Shown: one piece after another, positions 1 through 5,655 of the stretch
Layout: each line of letters opens with the position of its first letter
Numbering within the stretch: the first letter of the stretch is position 1
Source: Eubacterium sp.
Lineage (GTDB): Bacteria; Bacillota; Clostridia; Lachnospirales; CAG-274
Length of the DNA: 5,712 bases
Direction of reading: 5' to 3'
Assembly (NCBI GenBank): GCA_020859645.1
Contig: JAJBVU010000300.1
Coordinates: 1-5,712 of the forward strand
Position numbers and translations under genes: made by a program
The notes under the pieces: model-generated
What the model was told of the DNA's origin: nothing
Seen by the model: only the letters and a program-made list of their open reading frames with translations
Databases searched by the model: none

Positions 1-43
1 GTGCAATAGGCAAAAAAAATTTAGAAAAATTAGAAATTTGGTA

Positions 44-71
44 TTTACTATTTTCGAAAATGTGGTATAAT
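44..71 (+). promoter_or_regulatory. nifJ promoter (sigma-A type, extended -10)
   Basis: A perfect TATAAT -10 box lies at 66-71. It is preceded by TG at 63-64, giving the extended -10 form TGGTATAAT. The best -35 is TTTACT at 44-49 (4 of 6 matches to TTGACA) with a 16-bp spacer. Upstream, 12-40 is A/T-rich with two TTAGAAA direct repeats (21-27 and 30-36, 9-bp period), which could act as an UP-like element. Transcription would begin near 78, leaving a leader of about 130 nt before the nifJ start. The extended -10 probably compensates for the weak -35. Box identities are read directly; activity is inferred. Confidence 0.75.
50..61. promoter_or_regulatory. Candidate operator: perfect palindrome inside the nifJ promoter spacer
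   Basis: ATTTTCGAAAAT is a perfect 12-bp palindrome lying wholly within the spacer between the -35 (44-49) and -10 (66-71) boxes. A dimeric repressor bound there would block RNA polymerase. It resembles the CodY consensus AATTTTCWGAAAATT without the central W, so CodY is only a weak candidate. It does not resemble the Rex box TTGTTAA-N4-TTAACAA, although Rex control of pyruvate-metabolism genes is known in Clostridia. The regulator is unidentified. Confidence 0.4.
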
Positions 72-77
72 GAATTC

Positions 78-209
78 ATAAGGGTATTTTGTGCCTGTCA
101 ATTACAGGCGGCGTAAAGAAAGCGCCACAAAAAAATATTTCTCATCTTATGGCACAGAGGCGCTTCCCATGCGCCGCAAAGCCAAATAATCATTAAGGGG
201 GACACACAA
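78..209 (+). promoter_or_regulatory. Structured 5' leader of nifJ
   Basis: This is the inferred untranslated leader of about 130 nt. One fold nests stem 108-113/172-177 (GCGGCG with CGCCGC) around stem 120-126/159-165 (AAGCGCC with GGCGCTT). The competing fold has two local hairpins, 93-98/104-109 (GCCTGT, loop CAATT, ACAGGC) and 159-163/171-175 (GGCGC, 7-nt loop, GCGCC). The two folds share bases, so they exclude each other. No U-tract follows either fold, so control, if any, would more likely act on translation or RNA stability. A strong Shine-Dalgarno AAGGGGG (195-201) sits 8 nt before the ATG. I do not recognise a known riboswitch class. Confidence 0.4.
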
Positions 210-3200
210 ATGCCTAGAATGCAAACTATGGACGGTAACCAGGCTGCCGCAGAAGTTTCATATGCTTTTACGGAAGTAGCGGCTATCTTCCCAATCACTC
301 CTTCATCACCTATGGCTGAACACGTTGACGAAGACGCAGCCAGAGGCAAGAAGAACCTTTTCGATCAGACTGTTAAGGTAGTAGAAATGCAGTCTGAAGC
401 CGGTGCAGCCGGTGCTGTACACGGTTCACTTACAACAGGCGCTTTGACAACAACCTTTACTGCGTCACAGGGCCTTCTTCTTATGATACCCGATATGTAT
501 AAGATCGCAGGCGAACTGCTTCCTTGCGTAATTCACGTTTCCGCAAGATGCGTTTCTTCACACGCTCTTAACATCTTCGGCGATCACTCAGACGTTATGG
601 CTTGCCGTGCTACGGGCTTTGCTATGCTTGCTTCTTCAAGCGTTCAGCAGGTTATGGATCTCGGTGCAGTTGCTCACCTTTCCGCTATTAAGGGTAAGGT
701 TCCCTTCCTTCATTTCTTTGACGGTTTCAGAACCTCTCACGAAATTCAGAAGATTGAGCTTCTTGACTACGCAGACCTTGACAGACTTGTTGACAAGAAA
801 GCTATCAAAGAGTTTAAGGATCACGCACTTAACCCCGAACACCCCGTAACAAGAGGTACAGCTCAGAACCCCGACATCTTCTTCCAGGCAAGAGAAGCTT
901 GTAATCCTTATTACGATGCAGTTCCTGCTGTTGTTGAAGAATATATGGCTGAAATCAGCAAGATTACAGGCAGAGATTATCAGCTTTTCAATTACTACGG
1001 TGCTCCCGATGCCGAGAAGGTTATCGTAGCTATGGGCTCTGTATGTGACTGTATTGAAGAAACAATCGATTACCTTACAGCTAAGGGCGAAAAGGTAGGT
1101 CTTGTAAACGTTCACCTTTACAGACCCTTCGTAGCTGAGAAGTTCCTTGCAGCAGTTCCCAAGACAGCTAAGAAGATTGCCGTTCTTGACAGAACTAAGG
1201 AACCCGGTTCTCAGGGCGAGCCTTTATACTTAGACGTTTGTACAGCTTTCTATAAGGCTGGCGATGTCAGAACAATCGTAGGCGGACGTTACGGTCTCGG
1301 TTCAAAAGACACAACTCCCGCTCACATCCTTTCAGTTTATGAAAACCTTGACGCTGAGAAGCCTATTAACAGCTTCACAATCGCTATCAAGGACGACGTA
1401 ACTAACCTTTCACTTGAGGCAGGTCCCGAAATCGACGTTACAGGCGAGCACACAATCTCCTGTAAGTTCTGGGGTCTCGGCTCAGACGGTACAGTCGGTG
1501 CTAACAAGAACTCCATTAAGATCATCGGCGACCATACCGATATGTATGCACAGGCTTATTTTGAATATGACTCAAAGAAGTCAGGCGGCTTGACAATTTC
1601 TCACCTCCGCTTCGGCAAAGACCCCATCAGAAGTCCTTACTATGTAAAGACAGCCGATTTCGTAGCTTTGCACCAGCAGTCATATCTTCAGAAATATGAT
1701 GTAGTTTCAGACATTAAAGAAGGCGGCAGCTTCCTTCTTAACACAATCTGGTCAGACGAAGAATTGGAAGCAAATCTTCCCGCAGAGGTTAAGAGAGAGC
1801 TTGCTAAGAAGCATATCAAACTTTACACAATCAACGCTGTTGAAATCGGTAAAGAGCTTGGCCTCGGAAGCAAGTTTAACGCAGTTTTGCAGGCAGCTTT
1901 CTTTAAGATTGCAAATATTATCCCCATTGACGACGCTGTTGACTATATGAAGCAGGCTATCAAGAAGACCTATGGACGTAAGGGCGACGCTATCGTTAAT
2001 ATGAACTATAACGCTGTTGACGCAGGTATCAGCAAGGTTAAGGAATTTGCAGTTCCCGCAAGCTGGGCTGACTGCGCTGACGATGAAGCCGCTGCTGTAG
2101 CAGACAGACCCGACTTCATTAAGAACGTATGTGACGTTATGAACGCAGCTAAGGGCGACAGCCTTCCCGTTTCCGCTTTCAAGGGTATTGAAGACGGTAC
2201 TTTCATTGCCGGTACAGCCGCATATGAAAAGAGAGGAATCGCTATCGATGTTCCCGTTTGGGATGCTTCCAAGTGTATCGAATGTAACCAGTGTTCATAT
2301 ATCTGTCCTCATGCAGCTATCAGACCTTTCCTTCTTACAGATGAAGAAGTAGCTGCTGCTCCTACAGAGCTTACAGTTAAGCCTGCAATGGGCATCAAGG
2401 AACCTGCCGGTCTTAAGTTTAAGATTCAGGTTGACGTTCTTGACTGTCTCGGCTGCGGCAACTGTGCAGATATTTGTCCTGCTAAGGAACCTGCTCTTAA
2501 GATGGTTCCCATCGACAGCCAGAGAGACGAGATCCCCGCTTGGGATTATCTTGTATCTCTTCCCACAAAGGCTAACCCCATGAACAAGGCTACTATCAAG
2601 GGCAGCCAGTTCGAAAAGCCTTTATTCGAATTCTCGGGTGCTTGTGCAGGCTGCGGTGAAACACCTTACGCTAAGCTTATAACACAGCTTTTCGGCGACA
2701 GAATGTACATTGCCAACGCAACAGGCTGTTCTTCAATCTGGGGCGCATCGGCACCTACAACACCTTATACAACAAACGACAAGGGTCAGGGTCCTGCTTG
2801 GTGTAACTCACTCTTCGAGGATAACGCTGAGTTCGGTCTCGGTATGTATGTATCAGTTAAGCAGCAGAGAGAGCTTGTTAAGGCTAAGGCTGAAAAGCTC
2901 ATCGAAATCTGCCCCTGCGACAAGACAAAGGCAGCAGCTGCAGCTTGGATTGACACAATGATGGACGGCGAAGCTTCAAAGGCTACTTCCGCAGCATTCG
3001 TAGAAGCTCTTGAAGGCGCAGCTGAAAAGGCTGAAGGCGAATGCAAAGAGGTTGTTGATTACCTTCTCGGCGCTAAGGATATGTTCGTTAAGAAGAGCCA
3101 GTGGATCTTCGGCGGCGACGGCTGGGCTTATGACATCGGTTACGGCGGACTTGACCATGTTCTTGCTTCAGGCGAAGACGTAAACGTATTCGTATTCGAT

Positions 3201-3734
3201 ACAGAGGTTTACTCAAATACAGGCGGACAGGCTTCTAAGTCTACTCCCAGATCTGCTATCGCTAAGTTTGCTGCTTCCGGTAAGAAGATCAGAAAGAAAG
3301 ACCTCGGTATGATGGCTATGAGCTACGGCTATGTATACGTTGCTCAGGTTAACATGGGCTATGACAAGAACCAGCTTATCAAGGCTCTTGTTGAAGCTGA
3401 AAGCTATCCCGGACCTTCACTTGTAATCGGTTATGCTCCTTGTATCAACCACGGTATCAAGATGAACGTTTCTCAGAGAGAAGCTAAGAAAGCCGTTGAG
3501 TGCGGTTACTGGCAGAACTATCGTTATAATCCTCAGCTTGAAGCTGAAGGAAAGAATCCTTTCTCACTTGACTCTAAAGAGCCCACAGCTTCTTTCCAAG
3601 ACTTCATTAAGAGCGAGGTTCGTTATAACTCACTTGCTCGTCAGTTCCCCGATACTGCTGCAGAACTCTTCGAACAGTGCGAAGCTGACGCTAAGAGAAG
3701 ACTCGGCAAGTATAAAGAACTTGCAGCTAAATAA
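210..3734 (+). CDS. nifJ: Pyruvate:ferredoxin (flavodoxin) oxidoreductase, single-chain
   Basis: This cytoplasmic enzyme oxidatively decarboxylates pyruvate with CoA to acetyl-CoA and CO2, passing electrons through three [4Fe-4S] clusters to ferredoxin or flavodoxin. The 1174-residue protein has the full fused architecture. The N-terminal domain carries the pyruvate-site PITPSSPMAE motif (residues 28-37, Thr30) and Arg113 in SARC. A transketolase-like domain II follows, then the gamma-type domain from about residue 415 (GSDGTVGANKNS), and an EKR-type linker near 585-620. The ferredoxin domain has CxxCxxCxxxCP at 689-700 and 746-757. The proximal cluster is C812, C815, C840 and C1078. The thiamine-diphosphate site is GDGW (969-972) with YSNTGGQ (1001-1007). 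The start is fixed by AAGGGGG 8 nt upstream and by alignment of TMDGN with family N-termini. The protein ends near residue 1174, so it lacks the extra C-terminal domain of the roughly 1230-residue Desulfovibrio africanus enzyme. Codons are strongly biased (CTT for Leu, AAG for Lys), which fits high expression. The gene appears monocistronic, with its own promoter and terminator. Confidence 0.98.
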   Translation: MPRMQTMDGNQAAAEVSYAFTEVAAIFPITPSSPMAEHVDEDAARGKKNLFDQTVKVVEMQSEAGAAGAVHGSLTTGALTTTFTASQGLLLMIPDMYKIAGELLPCVIHVSARCVSSHALNIFGDHSDVMACRATGFAMLASSSVQQVMDLGAVAHLSAIKGKVPFLHFFDGFRTSHEIQKIELLDYADLDRLVDKKAIKEFKDHALNPEHPVTRGTAQNPDIFFQAREACNPYYDAVPAVVEEYMAEISKITGRDYQLFNYYGAPDAEKVIVAMGSVCDCIEETIDYLTAKGEKVGLVNVHLYRPFVAEKFLAAVPKTAKKIAVLDRTKEPGSQGEPLYLDVCTAFYKAGDVRTIVGGRYGLGSKDTTPAHILSVYENLDAEKPINSFTIAIKDDVTNLSLEAGPEIDVTGEHTISCKFWGLGSDGTVGANKNSIKIIGDHTDMYAQAYFEYDSKKSGGLTISHLRFGKDPIRSPYYVKTADFVALHQQSYLQKYDVVSDIKEGGSFLLNTIWSDEELEANLPAEVKRELAKKHIKLYTINAVEIGKELGLGSKFNAVLQAAFFKIANIIPIDDAVDYMKQAIKKTYGRKGDAIVNMNYNAVDAGISKVKEFAVPASWADCADDEAAAVADRPDFIKNVCDVMNAAKGDSLPVSAFKGIEDGTFIAGTAAYEKRGIAIDVPVWDASKCIECNQCSYICPHAAIRPFLLTDEEVAAAPTELTVKPAMGIKEPAGLKFKIQVDVLDCLGCGNCADICPAKEPALKMVPIDSQRDEIPAWDYLVSLPTKANPMNKATIKGSQFEKPLFEFSGACAGCGETPYAKLITQLFGDRMYIANATGCSSIWGASAPTTPYTTNDKGQGPAWCNSLFEDNAEFGLGMYVSVKQQRELVKAKAEKLIEICPCDKTKAAAAAWIDTMMDGEASKATSAAFVEALEGAAEKAEGECKEVVDYLLGAKDMFVKKSQWIFGGDGWAYDIGYGGLDHVLASGEDVNVFVFDTEVYSNTGGQASKSTPRSAIAKFAASGKKIRKKDLGMMAMSYGYVYVAQVNMGYDKNQLIKALVEAESYPGPSLVIGYAPCINHGIKMNVSQREAKKAVECGYWQNYRYNPQLEAEGKNPFSLDSKEPTASFQDFIKSEVRYNSLARQFPDTAAELFEQCEADAKRRLGKYKELAAK

Positions 3735-3765
3735 TTTCCGCAAAGAAATTTCTATAAATAATACA

Positions 3766-3799
3766 CAGACCGAGGCTTTGGCTTCGGTCTGCTTTGTTT
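3766..3799 (+). terminator. Rho-independent terminator of nifJ
   Basis: An 11-bp stem pairs CAGACCGAGGC (3766-3776) with GCTTCGGTCTG (3781-3791), with one G-T wobble and a TTTG loop. A modest T-rich tail (CTTTGTTT) follows. The hairpin starts 31 nt after the nifJ stop codon, as expected for an intrinsic terminator. The tail is interrupted, so some read-through into the downstream gene is possible. Confidence 0.85.
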
Positions 3800-3828
3800 A
3801 CGGTCAGAATATACTTAAGGTAAGCCGA

Positions 3829-3916
3829 CAAGCCTCCCCTCGAGGGCAATGCTGCCACTTCGTCAAGGCTCCCCTTGAGGGGAGCTGCTGAACGAAGTGA
3901 AGCTGAGAGGTGGGGC
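3829..3916. repeat. Two-unit palindromic interspersed repeat (MITE/REP-like)
   Basis: This GC-rich block is unlike the AT-rich DNA around it. Two 18-bp direct copies of the core CAAGSCTCCCCTYGAGGG lie at 3829-3846 and 3864-3881, matching at 16 of 18 bases, with starts 35 bp apart. The second copy forms a perfect hairpin, GCTCCCC (3868-3874), loop TTGA, GGGGAGC (3879-3885). It is enclosed by an 8-bp inverted repeat, CACTTCGT (3856-3863) with ACGAAGTG (3892-3899). The outer ends GCCTCCCCTC (3832-3841) and GAGGTGGGGC (3907-3916) are inverted repeats matching at 8 of 10 positions. No coding capacity is apparent. The block resembles short repeats I recall as abundant in Ruminococcaceae genomes; that family link is from memory, while the symmetry is read directly. 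Confidence 0.7.
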
Positions 3917-3964
3917 GTTTAATAAGCCAAAATATTTATATTTTGATAAAAAATTATTTTATAC

Positions 3965-3970
3965 GGAGGG
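3965..3970 (+). promoter_or_regulatory. Ribosome binding site deciding the flavoprotein start
   Basis: GGAGGG ends 7 nt before the ATG at 3978. The reading frame stays open upstream to a GTG at 3897, but that extension lies partly in the repeat element, has no Shine-Dalgarno site, and adds 27 residues ahead of the beta-strand MKVLMLNGS that normally begins this fold. The site therefore places the start at 3978. Confidence 0.88.
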
Positions 3971-3977
3971 AATTAAT

Positions 3978-4598
3978 ATGAAGGTTTTAATGCTTAACGG
4001 CAGCTGCGACAAAAACGGAACAACCTTTACCGCACTTAAGGAAATAGGGGAAACCCTTAAGACCTTAGGTGTTGACTATGAGATTTTCAACATAGGGGGC
4101 AGTGCTGTTCGTGACTGTATAGGCTGCGGTCAGTGCAGCGAAAAGGGCTGCAAATTTGAAGATGACGGAGTTAATGAGTTTATTGCAAAGGCTAAGGAAG
4201 CAGACGGCTTTGTTTTCGGAACACCTGTTTACTACGCACACCCCAGCGGACGTGTTCTTTCATTTTTGGACAGAGTGTTCTATTCAAGCGGAAAGAGCTT
4301 TGCCTTTAAGCCCGGAGCAAGTGTAGCTGTTGCAAGAAGAGGGGGAACTGTGGCAAGCTTTGATGTTTTGAATAAGTATTTCGGAATTTCACAAATGCCC
4401 GTTGTCAGCTCTACATATTGGAACAATGTTCACGGCAACAACGGTAATGAGGCTAAGCTTGACGAAGAGGGTATGCAGATAATGAGAAATATTGCAAGAA
4501 ATATGGCTTGGCTTTTGAATTGTATAGAAGCCGGAAGGAAAAACGGCGTGCCTCTTCCCGAAACGGAAAGAACCTATAAAACAAATTATATAAGATGA
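3978..4598 (+). CDS. Flavodoxin-fold FMN reductase / iron-sulfur flavoprotein-like protein
   Basis: This 206-residue protein belongs to the NADPH-dependent FMN reductase/flavodoxin-like superfamily, soluble FMN proteins that move electrons between reduced carriers and acceptors. The first beta strand and phosphate loop are MKVLMLNGSCDKNGTT (residues 1-16). A flavin-contact segment GTPVYYAHPSGR follows (81-92), with helix SFLDRVFY after it and ARRGGT at 119-124. Cysteines 47, 50, 53 and 58 form CxxCxxCxxxxC between the first two Rossmann units. That spacing fits the compact CX2CX2CX4-7C cluster motif of archaeal and clostridial iron-sulfur flavoproteins, so a [4Fe-4S] cluster is plausible. Many clostridial relatives with similar cysteines are annotated only as flavodoxin family protein or NAD(P)H oxidoreductase. 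The substrate is unknown; ferredoxin reduced by the upstream PFOR is a possible donor, by inference only. The nifJ terminator and a repeat precede it, and no clear -35/-10 pair is visible, so its transcription start is unresolved. Confidence 0.88.
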   Translation: MKVLMLNGSCDKNGTTFTALKEIGETLKTLGVDYEIFNIGGSAVRDCIGCGQCSEKGCKFEDDGVNEFIAKAKEADGFVFGTPVYYAHPSGRVLSFLDRVFYSSGKSFAFKPGASVAVARRGGTVASFDVLNKYFGISQMPVVSSTYWNNVHGNNGNEAKLDEEGMQIMRNIARNMAWLLNCIEAGRKNGVPLPETERTYKTNYIR

Positions 4599-4599
4599 T

Positions 4600-4647
4600 A
4601 AAAAAGGAAGTGCTTTCCGAATAAAATCGGCTGACACTTCCTTTTTT
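4600..4647. terminator. Bidirectional terminator between convergent genes
   Basis: The 13-bp arms AAAAAAGGAAGTG (4600-4612) and CACTTCCTTTTTT (4635-4647) pair perfectly around a 22-nt loop. The loop contains a smaller CCGA/TCGG pairing (4617-4620 with 4627-4630). With an A-tract on one side and a T-tract on the other, it reads as an intrinsic terminator on both strands. It starts 2 nt after the flavoprotein stop and ends 3 nt before the minus-strand stop, so it fills almost the whole 51-nt gap. Confidence 0.92.
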
Positions 4648-4649
4648 GA

Positions 4650-5456
4650 TTATACGTATTCCACCTTATAAAGCCTTGCCATTGTCTGAAGCTTTTGGCT
4701 GAAATCACGAAGCTCTTCAAGGTTTCCGTTTTGATAAATTTCAATGAATTTTCGGTTGAAAGCGCTCATTTTTTCAACCTTTGCTATGTAATAAAGATTG
4801 TGGAGGTTTTTCACAATGTTGTCCACAAGATTGTTTTTGGTTTCGGAAATCATTTTGGCTTCTACAATATCGTCCCTTATGGTTGCCATTTCCGTATCAA
4901 GAAGGAAAGCTGCGTCGGCACAGTTTTTCAGTCTGTCCTGAAGCTCGTCAGGCAGGTTTCCGCTGTATTTGTAGCGGAGTGAGTGTTCAATGCTTGCCCA
5001 AAAGTTCATAGCCAGTGTTCTTATTTGAATTTCACAGGTTATGTTTTTAGGACCGTCAATTGTTATCATATTGTAGATTATAGTCATATGATAGCTGCGG
5101 TAGCCCCCGGGCTTAGGATTTTTAACATAGTCCTCCTCCTGAATCACCTGCATATCAAAGCCGTTTCGCTGCCTGATAATATTGGCAACCCTTTCGATGT
5201 CCTCCACGAAGCGGCAGATTATTCTTATTCCGGCGATATCGTCAAGCTTGTCGAAAACGTCCTCAGCCGCAATATTCCGCCTTGCGGCTTTGTCTAAAAT
5301 GCTTGATACGCTTTTAACTCGCCCGTGAATTTCCTCCATGGGGGGAACAAGCTTTAGCGTTGAATACTCGTTTTTCATATTGTTGATTTTAACTGTCAGC
5401 TCGTCTACCGCCTGTCTGTAGGGCAGAAGCCTTTCATCCCAGTTTATAAGTTCCAT
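4650..5456 (-). CDS. relQ: Small alarmone synthetase, RelQ/YjbM-like GTP pyrophosphokinase
   Basis: This 268-residue cytoplasmic protein has one RelA/SpoT synthetase domain, which transfers pyrophosphate from ATP to GDP or GTP to make (p)ppGpp. There is no HD hydrolase, TGS or ACT domain, so it is a single-function small alarmone synthetase. Visible motifs are the N-terminal PYRQAVDEL helix (12-20), GRVKS (45-49), DIAGIR with the likely metal ligand Asp73 (73-78), GYRSYH (118-123), EIQIRT with catalytic Glu142 (142-147), and NFWASIEHSLRYKY (151-164). The last motif and IRDDIVEAK point to the RelQ/SAS1 branch rather than RelP. Typical RelQ proteins have about 210 residues; this one carries about 60 more, predicted helical by eye (from about residue 205). 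ATG at 5456 is preceded by AAGAGGG (5464-5470) at good spacing. Expression is independent of the neighbouring genes. The family call is firm; the RelQ subtype is likely. Confidence 0.95.
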   Translation of the reverse strand: MELINWDERLLPYRQAVDELTVKINNMKNEYSTLKLVPPMEEIHGRVKSVSSILDKAARRNIAAEDVFDKLDDIAGIRIICRFVEDIERVANIIRQRNGFDMQVIQEEDYVKNPKPGGYRSYHMTIIYNMITIDGPKNITCEIQIRTLAMNFWASIEHSLRYKYSGNLPDELQDRLKNCADAAFLLDTEMATIRDDIVEAKMISETKNNLVDNIVKNLHNLYYIAKVEKMSAFNRKFIEIYQNGNLEELRDFSQKLQTMARLYKVEYV

Positions 5457-5535
5457 TTATACGCCCTCTTTCTTATTGGTCTTTTCTATATAAATTTTTG
5501 AAAAATTGTTTTCATTAAGCTTTATGCTTTAGATT

Positions 5536-5563
5536 ATTCTAAGTCACAAAGGTTAAAAAGCAA
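5536..5563 (-). promoter_or_regulatory. Candidate promoter of the alarmone synthetase gene
   Basis: Read on the minus strand, TAGAAT (5541-5536, 5 of 6 matches to TATAAT) lies 16 bp after TTGCTT (5563-5558, 3 of 6 matches to TTGACA). This would give a leader of about 70 nt. An alternative nearer the gene is TATATA with TGAAAA 16 bp before it, around 5486-5513. The region is very AT-rich and such matches arise easily by chance, so this is tentative. Confidence 0.28.
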
Positions 5564-5585
5564 TGTAAGCTTGATTAAACCTTTG
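5547..5585. repeat. Inverted repeat in divergent intergenic region
   Basis: CAAAGGTT (5547-5554) and AACCTTTG (5578-5585) are perfect 8-bp inverted repeats 23 bp apart. A smaller AAGC/GCTT pairing (5558-5561 with 5569-5572) sits inside. It could be a DNA-binding site serving either divergent gene or an RNA hairpin in a leader. It overlaps the candidate minus-strand promoter. The rest of 5457-5655 shows only AT-rich sequence and four AAGCTT sites. Confidence 0.4.
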
Positions 5586-5655
5586 AAAAATAATTTTAAC
5601 TGTTCTAAAGCTTCTTTTTAAATGAGATCTATTTGCGTAAAAGAAAAGCTTACCT

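Noticed and set aside
154..190. Possible cyclic-di-GMP riboswitch, suggested by CGCAAAGCC
   Set aside because: Only a short string resembles part of the GEMM-I core. The tetraloop/receptor helices and the rest of the consensus are absent.
98..349. Minus-strand open frame across the nifJ leader and N-terminus
   Set aside because: It covers the leader and the conserved PITPSSPMAE region on the other strand, with no start signal or homology that I recognise.
636..1115. Minus-strand open frame of 159 codons inside nifJ
   Set aside because: It is antisense to strongly conserved PFOR sequence, has no ribosome binding site or recognisable motif, and is explained by the codon bias of nifJ on the opposite strand.
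3496..3891. Plus-strand open frame of 131 codons overlapping the end of nifJ
   Set aside because: It lies out of frame in nifJ and runs through the terminator hairpin and into the repeat element. Its translation is low-complexity Ser/Leu-rich with no family resemblance.
3829..3916. CRISPR array suggested by direct repeats at 35-bp spacing
   Set aside because: There are only two short imperfect copies, separated by 17 bp that form part of a palindrome rather than a unique spacer, and there are no cas genes.
3897..3977. 27-residue N-terminal extension of the flavoprotein from a GTG start
   Set aside because: It begins inside the repeat's inverted arm and lacks a Shine-Dalgarno site. A strong GGAGGG precedes the ATG at 3978, where the fold naturally starts.
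4695..5297. Several plus-strand open frames opposite the alarmone synthetase gene
   Set aside because: They are antisense shadows of a clearly conserved RelA/SpoT-domain gene and lack ribosome binding sites.
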